64,000 bases of DNA from the NCBI RefSeq assembly GCF_009811315.1, contig NZ_BLID01000002.1:543831-607830 (forward strand). Reading direction: 5' to 3'. Shown here piece after piece: positions 54,596-63,847 of the stretch; within the stretch, counting starts at the first letter, position 1, and each line of letters opens with the position of its first letter. Source of the stretch: Vibrio atypicus. Its GTDB lineage: Bacteria > Pseudomonadota > Gammaproteobacteria > Enterobacterales > Vibrionaceae. The position numbers were made by a program, and so were the translations under genes. Under the pieces are notes generated by a model that searched no databases, was not told the DNA's origin, and worked only from the letters and a program-made list of their open reading frames with translations.

Positions 54596-55595
54596 TTCAT
54601 GGAAGAGTAAACTCGCAGTAAGCATCGTTTCTACATTAGCAGTATCTACTAACGTGTGGGCTGCAAGCCTACCGGGTGAAGGCGTCTCTGTTCAGCCTGT
54701 TCAATCTTCAGTTGCTGAAGAAACATTCCAAACATTGATTGTTAACCGTGCTCTACAAGAGCTTGGCTATGACGTGAAGCAAACTCAAGAAGTCGACTAC
54801 AACGTAGGTTACACCTCAATTGCAAAAGGTGACGCGACGTTCTTAACAGTAGGTTGGTTCCCGCTTCATGCTGACAAATACACAATGGCAGGTGGTGATG
54901 AGAAATTCTACCGTAAAGGTCAATATATAAGTGGTGCTGCTCAAGGTTACCTTATTGATAAGAAAACCGCAGAAAAGTACAACATCACCAACATTGGTCA
55001 ATTGACTGATCCAAAAATCGCGAAGCTGTTCGATGCCGACGGTGATGGCAAAGCAGATTTAACAGGCTGTAACCCAGGCTGGGGTTGTGAAATGGTGATT
55101 GAACACCAACTATCAGCTTTCAAACTGGACGATACGGTGACTCACAACCAAGGTAACTACGCTGCAATTATTGCAGACACTATTTCTCGTTACCAAAAGG
55201 GTGAATCAATCCTGTACTACACATGGACTCCTTACTGGGTAAGTGGCGTACTGGTTCCTAATGAAGACGTAGTATGGCTAGAAGTACCTTTCTCGGCACT
55301 TCCTGGCGAGCGTGCGAACGTGGATACGACATTATCTAATGGTAAAAACTACGGCTTCGAAATGAACTCAATGCGCATTATTGCGAATAAAGAGTTTGCC
55401 AAGAACAACCCATCAGCAGCGAAGCTTTTCGAAATCATCAAACTTAACATCAATGATGTAAGTGCTCAGAACATGATGATGAGTAAAGGTAAGAACAGCT
55501 CTGCAGATATCGAAGCGCACGTAAATGGTTGGATCAAAGCCAACCAAAGTACGTTTGATGCTTGGATTGCAGAAGCAAAGAAAGCAGCACTGTAA
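54588..55595 (+). CDS. proX: Glycine betaine-binding periplasmic protein
   Basis: The 335-residue binding protein has a signal peptide (cleaved near VWAASLP) and ProX motifs: [34 protein letters not shown] with Trp residues of the aromatic betaine box, and [19 protein letters not shown] precedes the ATG. Length and motifs match a functional ProX. It is the last gene of the operon; a strong terminator lies at 55681-55745. Confidence 0.95.
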   Translation: MNNSWKSKLAVSIVSTLAVSTNVWAASLPGEGVSVQPVQSSVAEETFQTLIVNRALQELGYDVKQTQEVDYNVGYTSIAKGDATFLTVGWFPLHADKYTMAGGDEKFYRKGQYISGAAQGYLIDKKTAEKYNITNIGQLTDPKIAKLFDADGDGKADLTGCNPGWGCEMVIEHQLSAFKLDDTVTHNQGNYAAIIADTISRYQKGESILYYTWTPYWVSGVLVPNEDVVWLEVPFSALPGERANVDTTLSNGKNYGFEMNSMRIIANKEFAKNNPSAAKLFEIIKLNINDVSAQNMMMSKGKNSSADIEAHVNGWIKANQSTFDAWIAEAKKAAL

Positions 55596-55680
55596 CTGTG
55601 GATGAAGGGAGATCTTATAGGTCAACGAATTTTTAGATAAGAATTCATAAGATCAATGAGATAGCATCTCCTCAAGATGT

Positions 55681-55745
55681 AAAAAGAGCCATTTTGTGCC
55701 ACTTGTCAGTTCTCGTACCGACAAGCGCATAAAAGGCTCTTTTTT
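55681..55745 (+). terminator. Terminator of proVWX
   Basis: The outer stem AAAAAGAGCC/GGCTCTTTTT carries an inner CTTGTC/GACAAG stem and ends in a run of Ts, a textbook terminator with a branched stem, 85 bp after proX. Confidence 0.88.
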
Positions 55746-55833
55746 TATTGAACGAGTTTAAAAGACTCACTACTAGACTCTTTTGGATTATTTTAAGTAG
55801 GCTAAGTTTCAGTAAGTTGAAGAGAATTGAGAG

Positions 55834-55887
55834 CGTTTTTGAGGGCTCAAAAACGGTGAAACCCCGATGTTGGTAGCATCGGGGTTT
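55834..55887 (-). terminator. Tandem hairpins downstream of rplY
   Basis: Two perfect hairpins follow rplY on the minus strand: AAACCCCGATG/CATCGGGGTTT (55859-55887, 11-bp stem, 7-nt loop), then CGTTTTTGAG/CTCAAAAACG (55834-55855, 10-bp stem). The first is the probable rplY terminator; T-rich sequence lies in the second. Confidence 0.75.
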
Positions 55888-55972
55888 CGAATTTTTAGAC
55901 TTCTCGGATGGTAAGGCCGATTATCTTATATGCAAAAGGCTGGATTTAATCCGATTAATTCCTGGTAGGGAA

Positions 55973-56251
55973 TTAGATACGGATGAAGTCCATGTGCTCA
56001 ACTTTTGGCTTGTAAGCGTGACGTTGAACGTCTTGTGGCTTAACTTTAACTTCAGCGCCGTCGATCACTAGAACGATACCTTCGTAGAACTCAGGCTTGT
56101 CCATTTGGTTCATAACGTCATCGTGGTTAAGAACGATAGAAACTGCTGCTTCTTCACCGCCGTATACAACTGCAGGGAATTTACCAGCGTGACGTAGGCG
56201 GCGGCTCGCACCTTTACCTAGTTCAGTACGTACTACTGCTTCAAATTTCAT
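55973..56251 (-). CDS. rplY: 50S ribosomal protein L25
   Basis: The 92-residue short-form L25 binds 5S rRNA. The N-terminal [27 protein letters not shown] and the C-terminal [18 protein letters not shown] match the family, which lacks the CTC-type extension in gammaproteobacteria. GAGAG precedes the ATG. It is a single gene with hairpins on its downstream side. Confidence 0.97.
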   Translation of the reverse strand: MKFEAVVRTELGKGASRRLRHAGKFPAVVYGGEEAAVSIVLNHDDVMNQMDKPEFYEGIVLVIDGAEVKVKPQDVQRHAYKPKVEHMDFIRI

Positions 56252-56631
56252 AGTATTACTCTCAAAAATTTAAGAAATTCATATTCACACAAACAATGCG
56301 ACCTTGTTCAGTGTGGTAAACGCTAAAGAGAAATTGGTAGTAACTCTTTAAGCGAGCGCGGATACTAACACTGTATCGTTATTCTCGCAATAGATAAGCC
56401 GGTCAACTGGCTATCTTTTGAGTAGTTTGTTTCAAATAGTTAGCGCTGTTATAGGGCTGCGAATAAACGGGCCTTTCTCGGTGGAGTATCTATTTCTCTC
56501 GCGGGAAAAGTTAGCAGGTTCAATTGATCGTAAAAATGAATGGAATCTGAATACTTCCCTCACGCATGGTTAAGTACTACCTAGTTACATTGTACCTCAC
56601 ACAACAGAATGAATCACAATGAGGTACGAAC
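56252..56631. other. Intergenic region between rplY and the glycosyltransferase gene
   Basis: This 380-bp gap between divergent genes holds no gene that I can support. It must contain both promoters. No known riboswitch or RNA motif stands out. Confidence 0.5.
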
Positions 56632-57360
56632 ATGGAAAAGCTAAGTATTGTTGTTATTACACTTAATGAAGAAAAACGAATCGGTCGCTTACTAGAAAAC
56701 CTATCGAATCAGACCATTCAGAACTTCGAAGTGATTGTGGTTGACTCAAACAGTGATGATGCCACATGCGAAGTCGCGCAGGCTTACCAAAATGCACTCC
56801 CAGAGTTAACCGTTCATAAGATGGCTGCGCGCGGTACCAGCTTAGGTCGCAATACAGGCGTTTCATTGGCGCAGTATGAACGAATCTTGTTTTTAGATGC
56901 TGACGTCCAGCTTGATGAGGATTTCTTACGCCAAGCAATGAAGCAACTGACAGAGAAAAAGCTTGAAGTGGCCGGCGTGTACATGGGCGCACAAGGTTTA
57001 CCATTAGTGCACAAGCTTGGTTACGGCTTATTCAACGCGGGTCTATTTGCTACCCAGTTCTTCTTTCCGACGGCGGTTGGCGCTTGTATCTTCTCGACTA
57101 AACGCGCTCATCAAGAGATAGGCGGTTTTGATGAAGAAATCGTACTTTGCGAAGATTGTGACTACGTGAAAAGAGCGAGTCAAACCTGGCGCTTTAGATT
57201 TCTGAATCTGACATTTGGTTTTGACCCACGTCGACTTGATCAAGATGGCGTATTTAAAATGGGTTGCACCTATTTGTCTGCCAATGTTCGCCGTTTTTGG
57301 TCTGGTGAAATGCGTAAAAACGAAATGAACTATCAATTCGGCCACTACAAAGAGCAATAA
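56632..57360 (+). CDS. Family 2 glycosyltransferase
   Basis: The 242-residue protein has the GT-A fold: SIVVITLNEEKRIGRLLENL, VVDSNSDDAT, ARGTSLGRNTGV, the DxD-type LFLDADV and ED motif LCEDCDYVKRA. It contains a hydrophobic patch (about 125-150) but no strong membrane anchor. Family members add sugars to lipids or polysaccharides. GAGG precedes the ATG. It lies 18 bp before the DedA/LssY gene and is probably cotranscribed; the acceptor is unknown. Confidence 0.87.
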   Translation: MEKLSIVVITLNEEKRIGRLLENLSNQTIQNFEVIVVDSNSDDATCEVAQAYQNALPELTVHKMAARGTSLGRNTGVSLAQYERILFLDADVQLDEDFLRQAMKQLTEKKLEVAGVYMGAQGLPLVHKLGYGLFNAGLFATQFFFPTAVGACIFSTKRAHQEIGGFDEEIVLCEDCDYVKRASQTWRFRFLNLTFGFDPRRLDQDGVFKMGCTYLSANVRRFWSGEMRKNEMNYQFGHYKEQ

Positions 57361-57378
57361 TTTGGTAGTGGAGGCGTG

Positions 57379-58656
57379 ATGGATACCACATTCAGTCTAT
57401 TCATTGGGGCCTTGTTAGATGCGTTAATCGGCCCCAATCTTTTTGTACCTGGCGAGCCTTTTCTTATCGCAGCTGGGTACCAACTTCATCAAGGTTTGGT
57501 CAGTGGCGTCATTATGGTGCTACTTGGCGGACTCATTGGGGACCAAGCAAGTTACTTTATCGGCCGTAAACTGGGTCTTCCTGCACAAAAGAAACTAGTG
57601 AAGTGGCAAAGTAAAACGCGTCGCCCGATAGCGCGTTGTCGTTATCTGATGGCGAAAAAGGGCAATGCTATATTAATGTTTGCGCGCTTACTTGGTCCAG
57701 TTGCTTGGGTGGTGCCCTTTATGGCTGGTACACATAGAATCACTTGGCGACGATTTACCTTGTACTCAAGCATTGGTTTGCTACTGGGAGTAGGGCAATT
57801 TGTGTTTTGGGGTTACATGTTGGCCTACGGACTAGAGAGTTTACCTTGGGCGCAGCAAGTAAAGCTTTTTGTTGTTGAGCATAAACTTAGCTTCTATGCC
57901 ATTGCCGTGACCATTGCTTTCTTCGCGGCCGCGAAAGTGTGTGATTGGCGTTATCGACGATCGGTGACACTTGGGCTTTTTGTCGGTACGATTTTGTTTG
58001 CTAATTATGCCCATTTCTTTTTTTATGCGGACGATTTTTTAAACGATGAACTACTGCAAGCGCAACACTCAACTCTGGATATGGTAGAGCCAAGCGCGCT
58101 AACGTTAAAAGCATACCCAGGAAAGTCAGCGGTGTTTGATGCTCAGGCGATTAACATCCTTTATTACGGACAAAACCCAAGAGATTTGATGTTGGATATC
58201 GGTTGGATAGAAAACAAGACTTTCTCGCGTGATGACTTAGAGTTTAAAGATTACATTCAGTTGCTTAATGAGAAGACTCCACCTGTCTCTGATCTGTTTT
58301 GGAATCATATCCCGCAAGAGATGGCCTTTCAGTTGCCCGGTGACTTATTAAAGCGTAGCCATATTCGTTGGTGGAAAGGTGGAATCGATCCAAAGACTCA
58401 AGAACTGTATTGGCTAGGTGCTATTAGCTATGACAACGGGCTGCAAATAACGCCGTATTCTGGGATTGTTACCGTGCTACACAGCATAGACCCGAACGTA
58501 GATGCGGAGCGCGACAAGTTCGCACTGCAAGTGGTAGCGAGTTCAGTAAAGCAAGAGATGGGATACAAGCAACTTGTTGATAGAGTCGTTTTGGATGAAG
58601 AGCATGACTACTTTACTGATGGGCAGGTCTTATTGATTAAGGGGAATAACGGTTAG
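57379..58656 (+). CDS. DedA-family membrane protein with C-terminal LssY domain
   Basis: The 425-residue protein has an N-terminal DedA/SNARE-associated domain (about 15-170; RLLGPVAWVVPFMAGTHRI is the signature), implicated in lipid-carrier flipping, a further membrane helix, and a C-terminal soluble LssY-like domain (about 240-425) that includes DLFWNHIPQEMAFQLPGDLLKR. The ATG at 57379 has GGAGG four bases before it; an in-frame GTG at 57376 is an alternative. Pairing with a glycosyltransferase suggests a role in modification of an envelope lipid or polysaccharide. Confidence 0.85.
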   Translation: MDTTFSLFIGALLDALIGPNLFVPGEPFLIAAGYQLHQGLVSGVIMVLLGGLIGDQASYFIGRKLGLPAQKKLVKWQSKTRRPIARCRYLMAKKGNAILMFARLLGPVAWVVPFMAGTHRITWRRFTLYSSIGLLLGVGQFVFWGYMLAYGLESLPWAQQVKLFVVEHKLSFYAIAVTIAFFAAAKVCDWRYRRSVTLGLFVGTILFANYAHFFFYADDFLNDELLQAQHSTLDMVEPSALTLKAYPGKSAVFDAQAINILYYGQNPRDLMLDIGWIENKTFSRDDLEFKDYIQLLNEKTPPVSDLFWNHIPQEMAFQLPGDLLKRSHIRWWKGGIDPKTQELYWLGAISYDNGLQITPYSGIVTVLHSIDPNVDAERDKFALQVVASSVKQEMGYKQLVDRVVLDEEHDYFTDGQVLLIKGNNG

Positions 58657-58693
58657 TTAAGTAGTAGATTGCAGCTTAGCTAACCGTTAAGTC

Positions 58694-60040
58694 TTATCCC
58701 GTGGTACTCCGTTTAACCAGTAAGGTCGCTTTCAGACCGCCTATAGTGCTTCTCTCAAGAGTGAGTTTGCCTCTGTAACTATGGGCCATTTCATTGACGA
58801 TATTAAGCCCGAGCCCTGTTCCTGGCGTGGTTTCATCAAGTCTAACACCACGCTGTATAACCGCTTCGAGTTTCTCATCAGGGATACCAGGCCCATCATC
58901 TTCGACGATGATTTCAATTCCATTGTCGCTACTATCGTGAGAATGAACGCGAATGATGGAGTTTGACCACTTATAAGCATTTTCCAGCAAGTTACCAATC
59001 ATTTCATCGAAGTCGGTATCTTCAACTGCGACATCCAACTCTGAATCGATTTCGTTGATAAGGTCGACCTCTCTAAAGGCGTAGACCTTATCAAAGGCCA
59101 TTGAAATAGCATCAATGCGTTCAGCTGGATTGGTCTTAACCGCTAAGATGTTTTTAGAGCCAGCCATGCGAGCTCGGCCTAAGTGGTAGTCAATCTGATG
59201 TTGGATCTGTGTGACAGGTGGTTCAAGCCGAAGGCGAGTTTCCTTATCAGCAGTAGCGATCTCGTTGCGTAAAACGGAAAGTGGTGTTTTCAATGCGTGA
59301 GAAAGATTGCCAGCATGATGGCGTGCACGCTCTAGCAGTTCCTGATAATGGAAAAGTAGTGCGTTTAAGTCCGTGACAACAGGTGAGACTTCGCGAGGGT
59401 AATCACCATCGAGGCACTCTTTTTCCCCTGAACGCATTTGAGAAAGCTCTTTGTGCATCTTGGTTAACGGACTCAATGACCACTGAATTTGAATCATAAT
59501 GATAAAGAGAACGCCCACATAAAGCAGCGCCAATATGATCCAAAGTTGCCCCATCAGCTTGGCAACCGTATCTTCAATAGGTTGTTCGTCAATACCAATA
59601 AGGATATGAATCGGGCCATCATAGTCTGGGAAATAGAGCGAAGTCTGAATGAAAATGAGCCGCTCCTTTCGAGCTCCCAGCGGTTCTTTACTTAACTTTT
59701 CAAACGTGATCTTTTGGTCCCATAAAGAACGGGATCGAAGTTCATCGGCTTCGGTATCAATAGACCAATATAAGCCGCTATAAGGTTGATTAAAGCGTGG
59801 GTCGGATAAAGGGGAGGAGAGGGAGATTTTACCTTTGTCATCGACTTCGAGTGAAGCAGAGAGTTCATCTTGATAAAGAGAAAGCTGATCGTTAGTAGAG
59901 TCGATCATATAGCTAAAAACTTGTTGAGGAACAGTGACTCCGGCTGCGATGACCATGGCCGTTAGCCAAACGATAGCCGCCAATACAAGGCGGCTTTTTA
60001 AACTGAGGCGTTTAAGGAGATGACGTTTTCTATTCGGCAT
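58694..60040 (-). CDS. Sensor histidine kinase, PhoQ/QseC-like
   Basis: The 448-residue kinase has a membrane segment (about 18-40), a periplasmic domain of about 120 residues, a second membrane segment (about 165-190), HAMP, H-box GNLSHALKTPLSVLRNE, and ATPase motifs NLLENAYKWS, DDGPGIP and GTGLGLNI. The HALKTPL H-box is typical of the PhoQ group. It overlaps the regulator gene by 11 bp, showing coupling. With the PepSY gene upstream this is a three-gene envelope-sensing operon common in Vibrio. Confidence 0.92.
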   Translation of the reverse strand: MPNRKRHLLKRLSLKSRLVLAAIVWLTAMVIAAGVTVPQQVFSYMIDSTNDQLSLYQDELSASLEVDDKGKISLSSPLSDPRFNQPYSGLYWSIDTEADELRSRSLWDQKITFEKLSKEPLGARKERLIFIQTSLYFPDYDGPIHILIGIDEQPIEDTVAKLMGQLWIILALLYVGVLFIIMIQIQWSLSPLTKMHKELSQMRSGEKECLDGDYPREVSPVVTDLNALLFHYQELLERARHHAGNLSHALKTPLSVLRNEIATADKETRLRLEPPVTQIQHQIDYHLGRARMAGSKNILAVKTNPAERIDAISMAFDKVYAFREVDLINEIDSELDVAVEDTDFDEMIGNLLENAYKWSNSIIRVHSHDSSDNGIEIIVEDDGPGIPDEKLEAVIQRGVRLDETTPGTGLGLNIVNEMAHSYRGKLTLERSTIGGLKATLLVKRSTTG

Positions 60041-60689
60041 TCAATTGATATCCCAATCCTCGAACGGTTTTAATCACTTTTGGTGCAATTTTTTTGCGAA
60101 TTCGGCCTACGAAAACTTCGATGGTGTTGGAGTCGCGGTCAAAATCTTGTTTGTAGATATGTTCCACTAGCTCAGTACGAGAAATGACTTTATCCGGGTT
60201 GTGCATGAAGTATGCAACCACTTTGAATTCTAGTGCTGTTAAGCTTATAGCTTGACCCTGCCACATCACTTTTGAAGTGCGAGTGTCGAGGCTCAAATTA
60301 CCAATTTGAATAACGGGTGAGGCATTACCAGACGCGCGTCTAAGCTGTGCACGAATACGAGCAATCAGCTCAACCATCTCGAACGGTTTGGTTTGATAAT
60401 CATCAGCGCCGGCATTTAAGCCTTCTACGCGCTGAGTTAAGGTATCGCGCGCGCTGAGGATAATAACTGGCGTATTAATGTTTTCATCGCGAATGCTTTT
60501 AAGTACCGTTAACCCATCTAGCTTTGGTAAACCGAGATCAAGTACGATCGCCTCCCACTTTTCGGATGTTGCACGATACAGTGCATCAATACCATCGGTT
60601 GAAAGCTCTGGAGTCCAACCATTATTTTCTAATGCTTCTACAATTTGTTCGCCTAGACGTGGTTCATCTTCAACTACGAGAATTTTCAT
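60030..60689 (-). CDS. OmpR-family response regulator, partner of the PhoQ/QseC-like kinase
   Basis: The 219-residue regulator has a receiver with acidic EDE, phosphoacceptor Asp51 in VLDLGLPKLDG and the Lys in YQTKPFEMVEL, then a PhoB-type winged helix (about 130-219, ending TVRGLGYQL). It is 1 bp downstream of the PepSY gene and overlaps the kinase. Its targets are not evident in the window. Confidence 0.93.
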   Translation of the reverse strand: MKILVVEDEPRLGEQIVEALENNGWTPELSTDGIDALYRATSEKWEAIVLDLGLPKLDGLTVLKSIRDENINTPVIILSARDTLTQRVEGLNAGADDYQTKPFEMVELIARIRAQLRRASGNASPVIQIGNLSLDTRTSKVMWQGQAISLTALEFKVVAYFMHNPDKVISRTELVEHIYKQDFDRDSNTIEVFVGRIRKKIAPKVIKTVRGLGYQLNAE

Positions 60690-60690
60690 A

Positions 60691-61101
60691 TTATTGGTCT
60701 TCTAGATTCTTGAGTGCTTTTTTAAAATGTCGCCCTTTAATTAGCAGCATTTCTAATGTTTGTGCGTTGTACTCAACTTTAATAATGTTATTTTGATAAT
60801 TGAGTTTGAGTTCATAAACCCAAATATCATCATCTTCTTCGAGTTCAACTTCGATAATTCGACCATGCAAATCACGTTCTACTGCAGCGTACATCTCTGA
60901 AAAAGGTCGAATGTAACCTTTCTTGACAGCGTCATAAACTTCGTCTTGATCTTCTTCAAAATCAATTTCCGCACCGGGCTTGATGACGTCTTGCACTAAT
61001 GCGTGGCCGTTCTTTTTACCGTGCTCATGTGCGTAGGAAGCATGAATCGGCAAGAGCGTGCTCGCTATCGTCACGCAGATAATAAACGCTTGTTTTAGCA
61101 T
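60691..61101 (-). CDS. Secreted PepSY-domain protein
   Basis: The 136-residue protein has a signal peptide (to about HASYA), a His-rich start of the mature chain (HEHGKKNGHA) and two PepSY-like segments: EVYDAVKKGYIRPFSEMYAAVE and a C-terminal VYELKLNYQNNIIKVEYNAQT. PepSY proteins inhibit proteases or act as envelope sensors. As the first gene of the two-component operon it probably modulates the kinase. Confidence 0.87.
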   Translation of the reverse strand: MLKQAFIICVTIASTLLPIHASYAHEHGKKNGHALVQDVIKPGAEIDFEEDQDEVYDAVKKGYIRPFSEMYAAVERDLHGRIIEVELEEDDDIWVYELKLNYQNNIIKVEYNAQTLEMLLIKGRHFKKALKNLEDQ

Positions 61102-61173
61102 GTCTTTACTCAGTTTGAACCATGGAATAACAGTATACCCATTCGAATCTGAACACCAAGTGAATAAGCTGAC

Positions 61174-62913
61174 TTAGTGATTTAGCTCGTCTTGAAAGAT
61201 TTTATCGCGCATCTTCCAAAAACGCCCAACCTTACGGGCAATGACAAATTGAGGCAGTCGGAATCTATGTTGATTATTAACCACTTTTGTCGGTGATGCA
61301 TCATCAAACGGGCGGTGTTTATCAGCCAAGTGTGGTCGAACAAATTGATCTTTAAAACGCTGTTTTTGCCCCTTGGTTGTGAGTGGCCAAAACTCATGTA
61401 CTTGCGCTTGATTGTCTCCAATATAGGTGACTTTTAGGCTGCTTTTTCCTTTTTCATCTTTATGGACGTTCATATCCATATCTCGGCACTCAAATACTAA
61501 GGCATCTTTTAGATTCAAGGCTTCTTTGAGTTTTTTATCTGGGTCAACCAAGGTCGCATCACACTCATGACAAATACGCGCTGCGATGTCGTTGTCTGCA
61601 CCGCATTCACCACAATACTTGGCTCTAAATCGGTAGTTACAGTGCTCGCGTTCACCTGTTTCGTCGTCTTCGAAAAAGCCTTGGCATTTACGACCAAAAT
61701 GCTCAATTAGAAAACCGTTGCTGTCTAGTTTGCCCCAAAAGTTATTATTGAAACCACAAGCAGGGCAGGGGATGGTAATGATTTCACTGTCTGAGTCTGG
61801 TTTTGGATCGCCGACCTCTGGTTGGTACAAATCATAACTGTTACCAGCATAGTCCAACACTAAGCATTCTTCTTTGCCTGGCGATAAACGTAGACCTCGG
61901 CCAACAATCTGCTGATACAGGCTGATTGATTCGGTGGGGCGTAAAATTGCAATCAGGTCAACGTGTGGCGCGTCAAAGCCGGTTGTTAAGACCGAGACGT
62001 TAACGAGGAACTTAATGTTGCGATCTTTGAAGTTTTGGATAATCGCATCGCGCTCAATTGTTGGAGTATCACCAATGACCAACGCCGTTTGCCCTTCAGG
62101 TAACAGGGAAAAGATCTCTTGCGCGTGCCTTACGGTGGCAGCGAAAATCATGATGCCTTGTTTGTCTTTGGCAAGGTGGATGATTTGCTCAACAATTTGC
62201 GGTGTTGCGCGCTTGGCTTTGTCGATCACCATGTCCATTTCTGACTCTTTGTAACGTCCTGTAGAAGCCGGTGTTAACTGAGAGAAGTCATAGCTAAGAA
62301 CGGGTGCATCCATCATTTTAGCCGGCGTGAGGAATTTCTCGTCCAGCAGATAACGAATGGGTAGCTCAAAAATGCAGTCGCGGAAGAAGCGTGGTTCCTC
62401 TGTGCGAACAAGGCCACGAGTGTGATATTGATAGATCCACCCCATACCTAAGCGATAAGGGGTTGCGGTTAAACCTAGGACTTTAATTCCTGAGTTTAAT
62501 TCTCGCAGATGGCTAATGACTTTTTGGTAGCTGGTGTTTTTGTTATCTGGTACGCGGTGGCACTCATCAATAACTAGAAGCGAAAATTGATTTTTAAAGT
62601 CATCAAGGTTGCGAACTACTGATTGTACGGAAGCGAACACGACTTGTTGGTCGGTCTCTTTTCGACCAAGACCCGCCGAGTAAATCGAACCCTTTAGATC
62701 ATACCCTTCATACTTGGCATGGTTTTGCTCTACGAGCTCTTTAACGTGCGCTAATACTAATACGCGCCCTTTGGCTAATCGTGCTAGTTCTGCAATCACG
62801 AGGCTTTTCCCCGCACCAGTTGGCAAGACCAATACCGCAGGAGAAGAATGCTTACGGAAGTAGTGGATAACAGATTTCACTGAGTCGGATTGATAAGGGC
62901 GAAGTGTGTACAT
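61174..62913 (-). CDS. radD: RadD (YejH) DEAD/DEAH-type helicase
   Basis: The 579-residue superfamily 2 helicase has motif I LPTGAGKS, Ia LAHVKEL, II DECH, III GLTATPYRLG, V TTGFDAPHVD and VI QQIVGRGLRLSPGK. Two zinc-finger-like Cys clusters (CPACG; CGECGADND with CHECD) follow, as in E. coli RadD, which acts with RecA in double-strand break repair. The ATG at 62913 (MYTLRPYQSD) is the natural start; a TTG at 62934 is not. It is divergent from rsuA. Confidence 0.93.
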   Translation of the reverse strand: MYTLRPYQSDSVKSVIHYFRKHSSPAVLVLPTGAGKSLVIAELARLAKGRVLVLAHVKELVEQNHAKYEGYDLKGSIYSAGLGRKETDQQVVFASVQSVVRNLDDFKNQFSLLVIDECHRVPDNKNTSYQKVISHLRELNSGIKVLGLTATPYRLGMGWIYQYHTRGLVRTEEPRFFRDCIFELPIRYLLDEKFLTPAKMMDAPVLSYDFSQLTPASTGRYKESEMDMVIDKAKRATPQIVEQIIHLAKDKQGIMIFAATVRHAQEIFSLLPEGQTALVIGDTPTIERDAIIQNFKDRNIKFLVNVSVLTTGFDAPHVDLIAILRPTESISLYQQIVGRGLRLSPGKEECLVLDYAGNSYDLYQPEVGDPKPDSDSEIITIPCPACGFNNNFWGKLDSNGFLIEHFGRKCQGFFEDDETGEREHCNYRFRAKYCGECGADNDIAARICHECDATLVDPDKKLKEALNLKDALVFECRDMDMNVHKDEKGKSSLKVTYIGDNQAQVHEFWPLTTKGQKQRFKDQFVRPHLADKHRPFDDASPTKVVNNQHRFRLPQFVIARKVGRFWKMRDKIFQDELNH

Positions 62914-62930
62914 AAATTTTGTGAAATAGC

Positions 62931-62959
62931 TCAACTATTTGTTTCAGTCGCACTATAAT
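62931..62959 (+). promoter_or_regulatory. Promoter of rsuA
   Basis: A perfect -10 TATAAT (62954-62959) is preceded, with a 17-bp spacer, by TCAACT (62931-62936), a moderate match to TTGACA. Transcription would start about 20 bp before the rsuA ATG. Confidence 0.6.
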
Positions 62960-62986
62960 ACCCCAGCAAACAAAAATGAGGTATTC

Positions 62987-63688
62987 ATGCGTTTAGATAA
63001 ATATTTGTGTGATGCACTTGGTGCAACACGTAAAGAAGCAACGATCATCATCCGAAGCGGTGACGTTACCGTTAATGATGAAGTGAAAAAGAGCGGCTCA
63101 GTAAAAGTGACTGATGACTGTGTGGTTGAATGGCAAGGTCGTACGATTCCTAAGCCAGGTCCACGCTATTTTATGCTTTTTAAACCGGATGGTTTTGTCT
63201 GTTCGCATGAAGACAGCTCGAATCAAACCGCGTTTGCTTTGTTAGATGAAGTTAAGATTGATGCTCTCCATTTTGCGGGCCGCTTAGATGTGGATACAAC
63301 CGGTTTAGTCTTGATTACTGATGATGGTCAATGGTCACACCGTATTACTTCACCTAAACGTAAATGTGAGAAGACGTACCGAGTGTGGCTCGTGGATCCA
63401 ATTGGTGAAGATTACGCTGAAAAACTGGCAGAAGGCGTTGAGCTTCGAAATGAGAAAGAACCAACTCTTCCAGCTAAATTGGAAATCGTCAATGCTGATG
63501 AAAACGAACTTCTTTTGACGATTACTGAAGGTAAGTACCATCAAGTGAAGCGTATGTTCGCGGCATTGGGTAACAAGGTTGAACACCTTCACCGAGAGCG
63601 TATTGGTGCGATTGAATTAGACTACTCCCTAGAGCCAGGCGAATATCGCTCGCTGACCGAAGAAGAAATTGCTTCAGTCTGGAATTAA
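62987..63688 (+). CDS. rsuA: 16S rRNA pseudouridine(516) synthase
   Basis: The 233-residue enzyme makes pseudouridine at position 516 of 16S rRNA. It has an N-terminal S4 RNA-binding domain (MRLDKYLCDALGATRKEA..), the catalytic Asp in GRLDVDTTGLVLIT, and GKYHQVKRMFAALG. The length matches E. coli RsuA. The ATG at 62987 with GAGG before it is preferred over 62939. A 9-bp inverted repeat (63680-63688/63709-63717) spans the stop codon. It is followed by the pump gene on the same strand. Confidence 0.95.
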   Translation: MRLDKYLCDALGATRKEATIIIRSGDVTVNDEVKKSGSVKVTDDCVVEWQGRTIPKPGPRYFMLFKPDGFVCSHEDSSNQTAFALLDEVKIDALHFAGRLDVDTTGLVLITDDGQWSHRITSPKRKCEKTYRVWLVDPIGEDYAEKLAEGVELRNEKEPTLPAKLEIVNADENELLLTITEGKYHQVKRMFAALGNKVEHLHRERIGAIELDYSLEPGEYRSLTEEEIASVWN

Positions 63689-63801
63689 TCCAGCCTTCGG
63701 GAAATAGTTTAATTCCAAATGGGAACTAGTCTTTTGTATCCATTTGTTTGAATATAGATCGATTCAAGGCTCGCGGACGCGGGTCTTTTGTTTCTGTTTG
63801 G

Positions 63802-63834
63802 TTGCAGCAAGGAGGCTGCAAGTCTAACGCAACC
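63802..63834 (+). promoter_or_regulatory. Alternative hairpins in the pump gene leader
   Basis: TTGCAGC/GCTGCAA (63802-63821) forms a 7-bp stem with a 6-nt AAGGAG loop. The same TTGC can instead pair in GGTTGC/GCAACC (63800-63834). The two stems are mutually exclusive and lie 14-48 bp before the pump ATG. Confidence 0.35.
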
Positions 63835-63847
63835 GAGTAGGAGAAGT

